Source: Martinezella rhizogenes
Lineage (GTDB): Bacteria; Pseudomonadota; Alphaproteobacteria; Rhizobiales; Rhizobiaceae
DNA length: 64,000 bases
Direction of reading: 5' to 3'
Assembly (NCBI GenBank): GCA_013322215.1
Contig: JAAMEZ010000002.1
Span: 186,001-250,000, forward strand
In this document: positions 45,275 to 54,240 of the stretch, in pieces
Layout of the letters: every line of letters begins with the position of its first letter
Position numbering within the stretch: the stretch's first letter is position 1
Program-made: the position numbers and the translations under genes
Notes under the pieces: generated by a model
Told to the model about the DNA's origin: nothing
Database searches by the model: none
What the model saw: the letters and a program-made list of their open reading frames with translations, nothing else

Positions 45275-46525
45275 ATGGCAATGCGCTCGGCGAAAGTTTC
45301 CATCGAACGCCGCGCAGATGGCGTCATGAATGACAACTATCCGAGCGTACTGCCCGGCCACGAACTGACCGGCCTCGAGGGTGTCCCGCGACCGCCGGCG
45401 GGTGAGACTGTGATGCATTACAGTCGGTTTACCGAGATCAGTTCTTTTCCGGATCATCCAGCGGAGCCTGTCGCCGCCGAGGCAACCGAGCCGTTGCCCA
45501 TGGATGCGCTCCCCGAAAGGTCGTATCGGGCCGTTTCGGGTCATGGAACGCCGCTTCTCTTTTCTGGCCTGGGCTCATGCCTGTTCCATGCCGCTGTCGT
45601 TGCAGCATTGTTGTTCACTTTCGTTGCTACGCCACAAGATGCACAGGAAGAGGCCGGCGATACCGTCAGCGTTATCATGATCGGCAATTCCGATACCGAT
45701 CAGATGGCTGTGGGTGAGGAAACCCCGCAGACTGAGCCAGAACAGGTGACCGCCGAAGCCGTGCAGCCGCAGACGGTGCAACCGACCGAAATTACGCCCG
45801 AACAAGCACAGCCGCCGCAGCCGGATGTCGTCCAGCCGCAGGAAGTGGAAACGCAGCAGGTGCAAACTGCGGAACCTGTCCAGCCTGTCGAGCAGACACA
45901 GCCCACGGTTGTCGCACCCGAGCAGCCGCAGATTTTGGCGACACAGGCGCCGGCCGAGACGACCGTCGTCCAGCAGGCCGAACCGGTGCAGCCCGTGGAG
46001 AACGAGGTCGCCGAAGCTCAGCCGACAGAGCCCCCACCGGAGGTCGTGGCGCCGGTCGAGAAGCCGAAGCCGGTTGAGCGGCGGAAGGAAGTCAAGAAGC
46101 CTGTCGCAAAGGTCGCGAAGGTAAAGTCTGGATCACGCGGCGAAAGCCAGGAGAATTCGAAGAAGGGCTCTGTCGACGGGACCGAAACGGCGCAATCCGA
46201 TAATAATTCACAGGCTAATGCTCGTCGGACCGGTGCAGGTAGTGCTGCCGTCGCCAATTATCCGGGCAAGGTGCAGTCGCGTATCCGGCGGGCTGTGCGT
46301 CTCTCATCCAAATACGAACCTGGCATTACCGTGCGTGTGCGCCTCACCATTGGTTCGAGCGGGGATCTGACCTCCCTGTCTATTGCGCGGAGTTCAGGTT
46401 TTCCGGAGTTGGACGAAGCAGTCACGAGCGGTATCCGCCGGGCAGCACCGTTTCCGCCGTTGCCTCCGGAATGGGGTAAGCCGAGTTGGTCTTTTACTCA
46501 AGAAGTGCAAGTGACCGGGCGATAG
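45275..46525 (+). CDS. tonB: TonB energy-transducing protein
   Basis: 416 residues. A cytoplasmic segment of about 95 residues, unusually long for TonB, precedes the TM at about 96-117 with the conserved S101/H105 pair in SCLFHAAVV. A long Pro/Gln/Glu/Val-rich spacer (130-270, repeats of QPVE/QPTE), a basic KKPVAKVAKVK patch and a C-terminal TonB domain (VRVRLTIGSSGDLTSLSIARSSG) follow. The start may be later (ATG 45413), which would give a more usual N-terminus. It drives outer-membrane receptors; the heme receptor is not in this window. Confidence 0.9.
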   Translation: MAMRSAKVSIERRADGVMNDNYPSVLPGHELTGLEGVPRPPAGETVMHYSRFTEISSFPDHPAEPVAAEATEPLPMDALPERSYRAVSGHGTPLLFSGLGSCLFHAAVVAALLFTFVATPQDAQEEAGDTVSVIMIGNSDTDQMAVGEETPQTEPEQVTAEAVQPQTVQPTEITPEQAQPPQPDVVQPQEVETQQVQTAEPVQPVEQTQPTVVAPEQPQILATQAPAETTVVQQAEPVQPVENEVAEAQPTEPPPEVVAPVEKPKPVERRKEVKKPVAKVAKVKSGSRGESQENSKKGSVDGTETAQSDNNSQANARRTGAGSAAVANYPGKVQSRIRRAVRLSSKYEPGITVRVRLTIGSSGDLTSLSIARSSGFPELDEAVTSGIRRAAPFPPLPPEWGKPSWSFTQEVQVTGR

Positions 46526-46618
46526 GTCTTGCGGGCAGTCGGTCGAGGGTCACTTCAGATACCGTTTGCCGGCTCTGGAAGGGGCAAATGCCAAACATCT
46601 GTCGGGTGTTTTAAAATA

Positions 46619-46633
46619 TGATAAAAATTCTCA
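46619..46633. promoter_or_regulatory. IRO-like box before the DUF2325-hmuQ operon
   Basis: TGA-TAAAAATTC-TCA fits TGA-N9-TCA. It sits in an AT-rich promoter-like stretch, 94 bases before the DUF2325 gene. With the box at 44671 it suggests joint iron control. Confidence 0.45.
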
Positions 46634-46726
46634 ACTTTATACTTTACTCCAAAACTCATGTTTACTAAAGTTGCCTCGCGCTCGATGGAATCGAGTGCGC
46701 AAGAGCAACCAGCAAATGGGTGATGC

Positions 46727-47125
46727 ATGGCGCGTAAGGGGAAGAAGGATTTTGGCCGCGAGAGCCGCGAAGCGCAGACAACGGCGCAGGTTTCCGGCAA
46801 ATCCACTCTCGATGTGCGCAGCTTCCTCTATGTGGGCGGTCGCGATTGCCAGGTGGCGCATCTGCGCCAGATCGCCAGTAATTTTGGCGCCGAACTGATC
46901 CATCACGATGGCGGTCTGCGCGAGGCGGTTTCGCGCATCGATACCGTTTTGCCATCGGTCGATTGCGTCTTCTGCCCGATCGATTGCATCAGCCATGATG
47001 CGTGCCTGCGGGTGAAGACGGGCTGTAAGAAGTTTGGCAAGGCCTTCATTCCCTTGCGCAATGGCAGCAAGTCCAGCCTCGAGCGGGCGCTGCAGACCAT
47101 GAAAGAACGAGACGCTTCAAGATGA
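46727..47125 (+). CDS. DUF2325-domain protein
   Basis: 132 residues. A basic N-terminus (MARKGKKDFGRESREA) precedes the DUF2325 Rossmann-like core FLYVGGRDCQVAHLRQIASNFGAELIHHDGG and VFCPIDCISHDACLRVKTGCKKFGKAFIPLRNGS. C85 and C89 plus later cysteines may bind metal or heme. It begins a three-gene operon that ends in a heme oxygenase-like gene. No biochemical role is established. Confidence 0.85.
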   Translation: MARKGKKDFGRESREAQTTAQVSGKSTLDVRSFLYVGGRDCQVAHLRQIASNFGAELIHHDGGLREAVSRIDTVLPSVDCVFCPIDCISHDACLRVKTGCKKFGKAFIPLRNGSKSSLERALQTMKERDASR

Positions 47126-47400
47126 TCGATAGTGGCCCTGACGGGTTTATGCTGATCGGCCTGCACAAGCTGGCCGCACAGAATGGCGATGGGCTCGTGC
47201 CCGAACTCTACGAATTGCTGATGCGCCGCGCCGAAGAGCAGCGACGCGCGGCGAATGTCGCGACATTTCCTGCCTGGAAGACGCGGCAGCCTGGAGAGGC
47301 GCCGGATCAACCCTTGGACGAAGCAAGCCGCGATGGCGTGAATGTCATTGCCTTTGCGCCTGACGTGGATAAGACTGTCACCCGCCGCAAGAAGGTCTGA
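47122..47400 (+). CDS. Hypothetical protein between DUF2325 and hmuQ
   Basis: 92 residues, overlapping the previous stop by four bases (ATGA). The N-terminal half is helical (ELYELLMRRAEEQRRAANVATF); the C-terminal half is polar and probably disordered, ending TRRKKV. No signal, TM segment or known motif is seen. It lies 18 bases before the IsdG-like gene. Cotranscription suggests a heme-iron role, not proven. Confidence 0.65.
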   Translation: MIDSGPDGFMLIGLHKLAAQNGDGLVPELYELLMRRAEEQRRAANVATFPAWKTRQPGEAPDQPLDEASRDGVNVIAFAPDVDKTVTRRKKV

Positions 47401-47418
47401 TCGTCGAACGAGGTTGCC

Positions 47419-47733
47419 ATGTACATCGCCATGAACCGCTTCAAGGTCGTCATCGGTTTGGAGGGCGAATTCGAAGAGGTGTGGAGAGGGCGGGACTCAC
47501 GGCTGTCGGACGTGCCCGGCTTTCTCGAGTTCCGACTGTTGCGCGGCAAGGCGAATGTCGAGGAGGGCTATACGCTGTTTTCCTCGCACACGATCTGGCA
47601 CAGCGAAGATGCTTTCATCGACTGGACGAAATCCGAGCATTTTCGCGCGGCGCATCGCAATGCCGGCGACAACAAGCGGCTCTATTGGGGGCCGCCGCAA
47701 TTCGAAGGCTTTGCGGTCGTTCCCGGCATTTGA
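47419..47733 (+). CDS. hmuQ: IsdG/HmuQ-type heme-degrading monooxygenase
   Basis: 104 residues, the size of IsdG-type dimeric ABM-fold enzymes. The family triad Asn-Trp-His maps to N6 (AMNRFKV), W69 (IDWTKSEHF) and H79 (RAAHR), with the usual 10-residue Trp-His spacing. DVPGFLEFRLLRG is the shared core. It would open the heme ring in the cytoplasm and release iron, completing the import pathway at 40.5-44.6 kb. HmuQ of Bradyrhizobium is the closest model. Confidence 0.88.
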   Translation: MYIAMNRFKVVIGLEGEFEEVWRGRDSRLSDVPGFLEFRLLRGKANVEEGYTLFSSHTIWHSEDAFIDWTKSEHFRAAHRNAGDNKRLYWGPPQFEGFAVVPGI

Positions 47734-47774
47734 GCCGGGATTGTCACCGATATAAGTGCCCCTGAGGGCTGGCG

Positions 47775-48152
47775 TCACGCCTTTGCCGGGCTCGTCCTGA
47801 AGAAGGCGCCGAGCGCTATCACGGCCCAGCCGGCGATCATGCCCATTCCGCCTGTCGGGGCGGCCATCGGAAACAGCGAGCTTCCGCCGAAATGCCTGCT
47901 GATGAGATCGCCGGCGAAAATCAGCGTTCCCAATCCCAATAGGACGGCAGCGATCGGCGCAATGCGGATGCGGTCGTAGCCGGCGTAGAGTGCCAAGAGG
48001 GCAGGGGCGTGGGCGAGGCTCATGGTCGAGGCCGCGCCGAGGAAATGCGTGTCGCCGCCATGGGTCGCGGCCGCGGCTAGCGCAACGCCACTGGCGCCGA
48101 GGATTCCAGCGATAAACAGGGTGGCCGGACGGATTATGGTGCCGATGGTCAT
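47775..48152 (-). CDS. DUF423 membrane protein
   Basis: 125 residues with four TM segments and the DUF423 marks GILGASGVALAAAATHG, LALYAGYDR and FAGDLISRHFGG...APTGGMGMIAGW. It is an inner-membrane protein of unknown function. ATG 48152 is chosen because residues before it give no family sequence; AGGAAGAT precedes it. It follows the globin gene by 7 bases. Confidence 0.88.
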   Translation of the reverse strand: MTIGTIIRPATLFIAGILGASGVALAAAATHGGDTHFLGAASTMSLAHAPALLALYAGYDRIRIAPIAAVLLGLGTLIFAGDLISRHFGGSSLFPMAAPTGGMGMIAGWAVIALGAFFRTSPAKA

Positions 48153-48159
48153 ATCTTCC

Positions 48160-48549
48160 TCATTCCCTGTTTTGCATGTGAAAGGCCAGACGTTCGACCG
48201 GCTCCCAGATGATGGCCCGCAGTTTTTCGTTCTCGATGGTTTCGTCCATGGCGCGGCGGAAGCATAGCAGCCATTCGTCGCGCTCTTTCGGGCCGATGGC
48301 GGCAACGAAGTGACGGCTGCGTAGGCGCGGATGGCCGCGCTTCTCGATATAGAGCTGCGGCCCGCCGAGATAGCCGGTCAGATATTCGTAGAATTTCTCC
48401 TGCGAACCTTCGAGGCTTGGCGGGTGCACGGCGCGGCAATTGGCTGCTTCAGGCAAAGTATCCATCAGCTCGTAAAAGCGTGATGTCAGCGCTCGCACGG
48501 TTCGGTCGCCGCCGATCGCTTCGTAAAGTGTGATGGTTTCTTCGCTCAA
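48160..48549 (-). CDS. Group II truncated hemoglobin
   Basis: 129 residues with the 2-on-2 globin pattern: ITLYEAIGGDRTVRALTSRFYELM, then LTGYLGGPQLY and the proximal His in KRGHPRLRSRHFVAAIG. W and F near DEWLLCFRRAM fit the TrHbO class. It probably handles oxygen or nitric oxide in the cytoplasm. It is cotranscribed with the DUF423 gene. Confidence 0.9.
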   Translation of the reverse strand: MSEETITLYEAIGGDRTVRALTSRFYELMDTLPEAANCRAVHPPSLEGSQEKFYEYLTGYLGGPQLYIEKRGHPRLRSRHFVAAIGPKERDEWLLCFRRAMDETIENEKLRAIIWEPVERLAFHMQNRE

Positions 48550-48639
48550 GCCCCAGCCCCTGTTTGCGATGTCCTACATGGCAACTCACGGGCGATGCCG
48601 CAACCGTCGGAATGGCCGGTGCGGCGTTTCGGCGCTGCT

Positions 48640-49710
48640 TTATTTCGTGGTTGTCAGCTGGAACGCGTCGCTTTCGCCGGGGATGAGCTCGAGCGGCCAC
48701 ACCGTTTGGCGCGACTTCCTGGGATATTCATGGCTATAAGCGGGCATGCTGGAGAGCAGGATTTCCGCCAGTTCGACGCCAAGGTCGTGCAGCGACGTGC
48801 GGAAACAGGTCAGCGCCGGTTGCAGGAATTTGGCGCGCGGCGCCTCGCGAAAGCTGACGACGGCTATGTCGCGGCCTGGAATGATGCCGGATTCCATCAC
48901 GCGCCGATAAAGGCCGATCGCCATCAATTCGTAGATCAGGATCACGGCCGTCGGTCTGTCTTCGAGGCGCAACAACTCGTCTGCGACCTGATAGCCGCCC
49001 TGCTCGCTCGATTTGGCGCGAATGACGAGGGCGGGATCGTAGGCGATGCCGTGTCGTTCCAGCGCCCGGCGATAGCCCTCCACGAAGATGACGCCGAGAT
49101 TGATGTCGCTCGCTGGCGCGCTGATGGCGATGCGGCGATGCCCATGCGCCACGAGCCGATCGACGGCGCAATTGACGACGCCGTCGAAATCCAGATCGGC
49201 CCAAGGGTGCTGCGCGCCCGAAAGGCTACGGCCAAGCGCTGCGAAGGGGATCTTCGCCTTGGCGAGCAGATCGAAGCGTTTGTCGACGCGCTGCGTCTCC
49301 GAAATGATCATCGCATCGGCGATGCGCCGCGCCACCATGCGCTTCAGATACTCATAAGGGTCTTCCTCATGCGGGCAGGGGAGCATGATCAGATCGAGAT
49401 TGTGGCGTGAGAACACGCTCTGCAGCCCACCTGTCACGGTCAGAAAGAAATTGTCGCTGTTTTCAACCGTTTCCCTGCTGGACTGGATCATCAGGCCGAT
49501 GACATTCGTCGTGCCCTGCCGCAGGCTGCGTCCCGATTGGTTCGCGACATAGCCCAATTGTTCGGCGGCGGCGAGCACGCGCTTGCGGGTCTCCTCGTTG
49601 ACATCAGGCTTGCCGTTCAACGCGCGTGATACTGTGCCGATCGAGATATCGAGATGCTCGGCAAGCTGACGAATTCCCTTCATCGGCCGCGGTTTTCCTC
49701 CATGCGCCAT
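48640..49710 (-). CDS. LacI-family transcriptional regulator
   Basis: 356 residues. The N-terminal HTH is MKGIRQLAEHLDISIGTVSRALNG, then NEETRKRVLAAAEQLGYVANQSGRSLRQG, and a periplasmic-binding-protein-like ligand domain. ATG 49710 has AGGAGG upstream; ATG 49683 is an alternative start. It is divergent from the oxidoreductase gene, with a 14-bp palindrome between them. It probably represses the sugar genes downstream (49.8-56.3 kb). The inducer is unknown. Confidence 0.9.
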   Translation of the reverse strand: MAHGGKPRPMKGIRQLAEHLDISIGTVSRALNGKPDVNEETRKRVLAAAEQLGYVANQSGRSLRQGTTNVIGLMIQSSRETVENSDNFFLTVTGGLQSVFSRHNLDLIMLPCPHEEDPYEYLKRMVARRIADAMIISETQRVDKRFDLLAKAKIPFAALGRSLSGAQHPWADLDFDGVVNCAVDRLVAHGHRRIAISAPASDINLGVIFVEGYRRALERHGIAYDPALVIRAKSSEQGGYQVADELLRLEDRPTAVILIYELMAIGLYRRVMESGIIPGRDIAVVSFREAPRAKFLQPALTCFRTSLHDLGVELAEILLSSMPAYSHEYPRKSRQTVWPLELIPGESDAFQLTTTK

Positions 49711-49759
49711 TTTCCGTAGTCCTCCTCTATTGACACAGGAAAATCTTTTCGCATAGTAT

Positions 49760-49773
49760 CGTAAACGTTTACG
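49760..49773. promoter_or_regulatory. LacI-family operator
   Basis: CGTAAACGTTTACG, a perfect 14-bp palindrome with the central CG typical of LacI/GalR-family operators. It lies between the divergent lacI-type gene and the oxidoreductase operon, overlapping their likely promoters. Confidence 0.8.
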
Positions 49774-49818
49774 GAGCGCGTGTCATGAGGGGTAATGCAC
49801 CGCCCGCTGGAGGACATC

Positions 49819-50862
49819 GTGAAATTTAATGCCATTTTGTGCGGGTGCGGAGCTATGTCCAAAGGCTGGCTCAGGGCCATCGCCTCGACGCCGGCACTTG
49901 CCGAATCCATTCAGATTGTCGGTTTGGTCGATCTCAATCGGGCGACCGCTGAAAATCTTGCGAAAGAGTTTTCTCTCGAACATGCCGTCATCGGCTCCGA
50001 TCTTGCAGAGGTCATCGCTGCGACCAAGGCGGATCTGGTCTTCGATGTCGTCATTCCGGCTGCGCGCTTCGGCGTGGTTTCGACGGCTTTGAAAGCCGGT
50101 TGCCATGTCTTGAGCGAAAAGCCGATGGCGACGTCCCTGGCTGAAGGTGCGGAGCTGATCCGCCTTGCCGCCGAGGCGGGCAAGGTGCATGCCATCATCC
50201 AGAACCGCCGCTATATCTCCGGCATCCGTCGTCTGCGACGCCTGGTGGAGGAGGGAGCGATCGGCGAGCTGACGGGCGTCCATTGCGATTTCTTCCTCGG
50301 CCCGCATTTCGGCGGCTTCCGCGAGGACATGGACAATGTGCTGCTGCTCGACATGGCGATCCATACATTCGATGCCGCCCGCTTCGTGTCCGGCAAGGTG
50401 CCGCTTTCGGTCTATTGCGTCGAAAAGAACCCAGTCGGCTCCTGGTACAAGCATGGTGCATCTGCCCATGCGCTCTTCGATTTTTCCGACGATGTCGTTT
50501 TCAGCTATCGCGGTTCCTGGTGCGCCGAGGGCCGGCGCACGAGCTGGGAAAGCCAATGGCGGCTGACCGGCAGCAAGGGCATGCTGACCTGGGACGGCGA
50601 AGAGAATTTCGAAGCGGCCGTTGCCGGCAACGAGCCGGGGCTGCTGCATGGCTTCACGCCACTCGAGGTTCCCGGGCCGAGGCACGAGGAAGAGACGCAC
50701 GGCCATGCCAGCGTCATTGCTTCCTTCATCGAAGCGATCAAGACGGGCAAGACGCCGGAGACCGCAAGCCAAGACAATATTCGCAGCCTCGCCATGGTTT
50801 TAGGCGCGATCGAGAGCGCCAAGACGGGCCGGCGCGTCGATATTTCAGCACAAGGACAGTGA
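49819..50862 (+). CDS. Gfo/Idh/MocA-family oxidoreductase
   Basis: 347 residues. The Rossmann start is AILCGCGAMSKGWL, the typical CHVLSEKPMATS holds the EKP motif, and the catalytic-region His is in LLDMAIHTFDAARF (D and H). GTG 49819 is chosen because TGGAGG precedes it by 5 bases; ATG 49795 lacks such a site. It likely oxidises a sugar or inositol derivative with NAD(P). It is the first gene of the LacI-controlled operon. Confidence 0.88.
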   Translation: MKFNAILCGCGAMSKGWLRAIASTPALAESIQIVGLVDLNRATAENLAKEFSLEHAVIGSDLAEVIAATKADLVFDVVIPAARFGVVSTALKAGCHVLSEKPMATSLAEGAELIRLAAEAGKVHAIIQNRRYISGIRRLRRLVEEGAIGELTGVHCDFFLGPHFGGFREDMDNVLLLDMAIHTFDAARFVSGKVPLSVYCVEKNPVGSWYKHGASAHALFDFSDDVVFSYRGSWCAEGRRTSWESQWRLTGSKGMLTWDGEENFEAAVAGNEPGLLHGFTPLEVPGPRHEEETHGHASVIASFIEAIKTGKTPETASQDNIRSLAMVLGAIESAKTGRRVDISAQGQ

Positions 50863-50866
50863 CATC

Positions 50867-51760
50867 ATGACAAATCCGGCAAAGGCCATCCGCATCGGCA
50901 CGATGATCAGAGCGACGAACGAAGACGCCGCCAAGGGCATCGCCAAGATCGCCGATCTGGGCTTCGAAAGCTTCGAGCCGTTCTTCTGGCAGACCACCAA
51001 CGGCCAGAATCTGGCGGAACTCGGCAAGCGCTGCCGCGACGCCATCGGCGATCGCGATATCACCATCTCGACCCTCGGCATGTTCGGCAATCCCCTTGAA
51101 GAGCGTGAGATGGATCTGCAGACGCTGCAGGGCTGGAAGGACTGCATCGACAACGCCCATCATTTCGGCGCCACCTGTGTCGCCGGCTTCACCGGCCGTA
51201 TCCGCAACCAGCCGCTTACCGACAGCCTGCCGCGCTACAAGCAGGTCTGGAGCGAGCTTGCCAAGCGTGCTGCCGACAAGGGCATCAAGATCGCCTTCGA
51301 AAATTGCGCCATGGATGGCAACTGGGCGACTGGCGACTGGAACATCGCGCACAACCCGGACGCCTGGGAGCTGATGTTCAACGAGACCCCGGACGACAAT
51401 CTCGGCCTTGAGTGGGAGCCGTGCCATCAGATGGTTTATCTGATCGAGCCGCTGCCGCAGATCCGCAAATGGGCGAAAAAGATTTTTCACGTCCACGGCA
51501 AGGATGCGACGATCCGCTGGGATGTCATCAAGGAGCATGGCATCTTCGGCAAGGAGAAGTTCGTGTTCATGCGCACGCCGGGCTTCGGCGACAGCAACTG
51601 GACCGACATCATTTCCGAGCTGCGGCTTGCCGGCTGGTCCGGTTCCATCGACATCGAGGGCTGGCATGACCCGGTCTATCGCGATGCGCTCGAAATGACT
51701 GGCCAGGTTCACGGCCTGAACTATCTCAAGAGAAGCCGGGGCGGTGAATTCGTCGAGTAA
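50867..51760 (+). CDS. Sugar phosphate isomerase/epimerase family protein (TIM barrel)
   Basis: 297 residues of the AP-endonuclease-2/xylose isomerase-like fold. Metal-site residues appear as the Glu of IAFENCAMDG, LGLEWEPCHQ, FHVHGKD and SIDIEGWHD. It lies 4 bases after the oxidoreductase gene. With a Gfo/Idh dehydrogenase it forms a common pair for keto-sugar or inositol conversion; the exact reaction is not deducible. Confidence 0.87.
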   Translation: MTNPAKAIRIGTMIRATNEDAAKGIAKIADLGFESFEPFFWQTTNGQNLAELGKRCRDAIGDRDITISTLGMFGNPLEEREMDLQTLQGWKDCIDNAHHFGATCVAGFTGRIRNQPLTDSLPRYKQVWSELAKRAADKGIKIAFENCAMDGNWATGDWNIAHNPDAWELMFNETPDDNLGLEWEPCHQMVYLIEPLPQIRKWAKKIFHVHGKDATIRWDVIKEHGIFGKEKFVFMRTPGFGDSNWTDIISELRLAGWSGSIDIEGWHDPVYRDALEMTGQVHGLNYLKRSRGGEFVE

Positions 51761-51996
51761 CGCACGCATTTGCGAATCTGCATCGATTTAGGAGGCAAGT
51801 TGTGCGTTAATGAAGTGCCCGGAGCGGCTGACGTTTCGGGCAGGACGGGTACCCAAACGGAGGAACTGCCGAGCGTCCGCTCCTTGTCCCATGCGACAGG
51901 CGGGCGCTTGGTGCAGGTAAGAGGAAAACGCCGGTGGCAGCGCGGGCCATGTCATCGGATAGATACCGTCACGGTTCGCATGGTGGAGGAGAACAT

Positions 51997-53262
51997 ATGA
52001 GTATTTTTTCGAAGCTGGCGATAACAGCCGGCATGTCGCTTCTGTTGGCTGCCGGTGTAGCGCAAGCCCAGAACAAGACATTTAACGTCTGGTGGTACGA
52101 ACTGCCCGACACGCCTCAGGCCGTGGCCTGGACGAAGGCACTCGGCGTATTCAAGACCAAGCATCCCGATGTAACAGTCAATTTCGAACAGAAGACCTTC
52201 GATCAATTGCAGAAGGCCGGCAGTCTCATTCTCAATTCCGATCAGGCTCCCGATGTACTCGAATACAACAAGGGCAACGCCACGGCAGGCCTCGTCGCGT
52301 CACAGGGCCTGCTGACGCCGCTCGACGACCAGTTCAAGGCACGCGGTTGGGACAAGGTCCTCAACGAAACGAACACGCAGCTCAGCAAATATGACGCCAA
52401 CGGCGTCTATGGCTCGGGTCCGATCATCGGTATTCCGGCTCTCGGCGAGTTCGTCTCGGTCTTCTACAACATCGACATGTTTCAGGCCGACGGCTTGAAG
52501 GTGCCGACGACGTTGGCTGAGTTCGAGGCGACTCTTGACCACTTCAAGCAGAAGGGCATTACGCCGCTTGCCTACGGCACGGTGGATTCGAACGCGCAGC
52601 ATTTGCTTTATACGCTCGCGCTCACTCAGGCAGACGACACCTGGGTCAAGAATTATCAGGGCCTCAAGGCGCCGCTCGACACCAAGCCCTTCCTGTTCGC
52701 CGCTCAGAAGATCGCCGACTGGGTAAGCAAGGGTTACATCTCCAAGGATTCGACGGGCCTCAAGGGCACCGACGCCGCCAACGTCTTCTCTTCCGGCAAG
52801 GCGCCGATGTTCGTCAGCGGCACCTGGAACAACGGCAATTTTGCCAACACCATCAAGACGTTCAAATGGAGCCAGTTCCTTTTCCCGACGCCGAAGTACA
52901 CAGTCGGCTCGACTGGCAGCATGTTCATGGTGCCGAAGAGCGCCAAGAACAAGGACCTTGCCTATGAGTTCATCGATCTGGTGCTCAGCAAGGAAAACCA
53001 GAACGAACAGGCAAATCTTGGCGGTGTGGCCATTGATGCAGATCCGGCTGCCATCACCGATGAGGTCGGCAAGCGCAACGTCGAGCTCTTCAAGCAGATT
53101 TCCGGCAAGGGTGGCCTCGGCTTCTACCCGGACTGGCCGGTGCCTGGTTATTACGAACTCCTGATCCAGGCGACCACCGGCCTGGTGAACGGCTCCACGA
53201 CGCCTGATCAATTGGCTGCCCGGCTGAAGAAGGCCTACGACGACGTGCAGGCAGCCCAGTAA
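51997..53262 (+). CDS. Sugar ABC transporter substrate-binding protein
   Basis: 421 residues, family 1 extracellular solute-binding protein. The signal peptide is MSIFSKLAITAGMSLLLAAG ending VAQAQ. The mature domain starts KTFNVWWYELPDTPQAVAW and carries the MalE-like AQKIADWVSKGYI and SGKAPMFVSGTWNNG. ATG 51997 follows GGAGGAGA. A 236-base gap separates it from the isomerase gene, so a second promoter is possible. It is the receptor of the importer formed with the next three genes. Confidence 0.92.
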   Translation: MSIFSKLAITAGMSLLLAAGVAQAQNKTFNVWWYELPDTPQAVAWTKALGVFKTKHPDVTVNFEQKTFDQLQKAGSLILNSDQAPDVLEYNKGNATAGLVASQGLLTPLDDQFKARGWDKVLNETNTQLSKYDANGVYGSGPIIGIPALGEFVSVFYNIDMFQADGLKVPTTLAEFEATLDHFKQKGITPLAYGTVDSNAQHLLYTLALTQADDTWVKNYQGLKAPLDTKPFLFAAQKIADWVSKGYISKDSTGLKGTDAANVFSSGKAPMFVSGTWNNGNFANTIKTFKWSQFLFPTPKYTVGSTGSMFMVPKSAKNKDLAYEFIDLVLSKENQNEQANLGGVAIDADPAAITDEVGKRNVELFKQISGKGGLGFYPDWPVPGYYELLIQATTGLVNGSTTPDQLAARLKKAYDDVQAAQ

Positions 53263-53333
53263 CCCATCGGCGACAATCACAACGGCGGGACGGCTCTAAA
53301 CGCCGCCTCGCCGTATCGGACTGGAGGAATTCG

Positions 53334-54239
53334 ATGGATAAGTCGAGGAGCGCCGGCAGGGCGGGATACTATTTCTACATGATCCCCGGCATGCTGGGGT
53401 TTGCCGTCATAGTGCTCATTCCGCTGATCGCCAATTTTGCGATCAGCTTCACGACATGGAAGGGCGGCGTCATCCCACCCCGTTATGTCGGTTTTGATAA
53501 TTATGAGAGGCTGCTGCAGGATGCCGCCTTCTGGGGCTCCATCCAGCATACGCTGCTGTTCATCATCTCGATGACGATCGTGCCCATTCTTTTGGGGTTG
53601 GTGCTGGCGGCAGTGCTGTTCGACTATATCAGCGCGCAGTTCAGCGAGACATGGTCGAGCTTTTTTCGCGCAGGCTTCTACCTGCCGCAGATCCTGCCGC
53701 TGACCGCAGCCGGCGTCCTTTGGGGATGGATACTCAACCCGATCGGCATCATCAATGCGGTGCTGAAGGCGATCGGCCTCGATTTCATGGCGAAGAACTG
53801 GCTGGGAGATGCGAGCTATGCGCTCTGGGCGGTTTCGGCCGTCATTGTCTGGGTGCAGGTCGGCTATTGCCTGGTGGTCTTCATGTCCGGATTGGCGCGC
53901 GTCGATCCTTCGCTCTATGAGGCCGCCGAGCTCGACAATGCGAGCTGGTTCGGCCGTTTCCGCTCCATTACGATCCCCATGCTCATGCCTGAGATTTTCG
54001 TGGTTGCGCTGACGACGCTGATTGCGGCGCTGAAAGTCTTCGCGCCGATCTACGTGCTGACCTCAGGCGGCCCGGACAATGCGACGACGGTGCCGTCCTA
54101 TCTGTCCTATTATCATTTCTTCACGACGAACCGCGTCGGCTATGCGGCAGCGATTGCGACCCTGCAGACGATCATGACCATCATACTCGGTGTGGTTTTC
54201 CTGCGCATGCAATCGAGACAAACCGAGGGAGGGCACTGA
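53334..54239 (+). CDS. Sugar ABC transporter permease (MalF-type)
   Basis: 301 residues with six TM segments. The EAA loop is YEAAELDNASWFGRFRSITIPMLMPE near residue 195. The start follows GGAGGAATTCG. It pairs with the MalG-type permease that begins 1 base after its stop. Confidence 0.92.
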   Translation: MDKSRSAGRAGYYFYMIPGMLGFAVIVLIPLIANFAISFTTWKGGVIPPRYVGFDNYERLLQDAAFWGSIQHTLLFIISMTIVPILLGLVLAAVLFDYISAQFSETWSSFFRAGFYLPQILPLTAAGVLWGWILNPIGIINAVLKAIGLDFMAKNWLGDASYALWAVSAVIVWVQVGYCLVVFMSGLARVDPSLYEAAELDNASWFGRFRSITIPMLMPEIFVVALTTLIAALKVFAPIYVLTSGGPDNATTVPSYLSYYHFFTTNRVGYAAAIATLQTIMTIILGVVFLRMQSRQTEGGH

Positions 54240-54240
54240 T

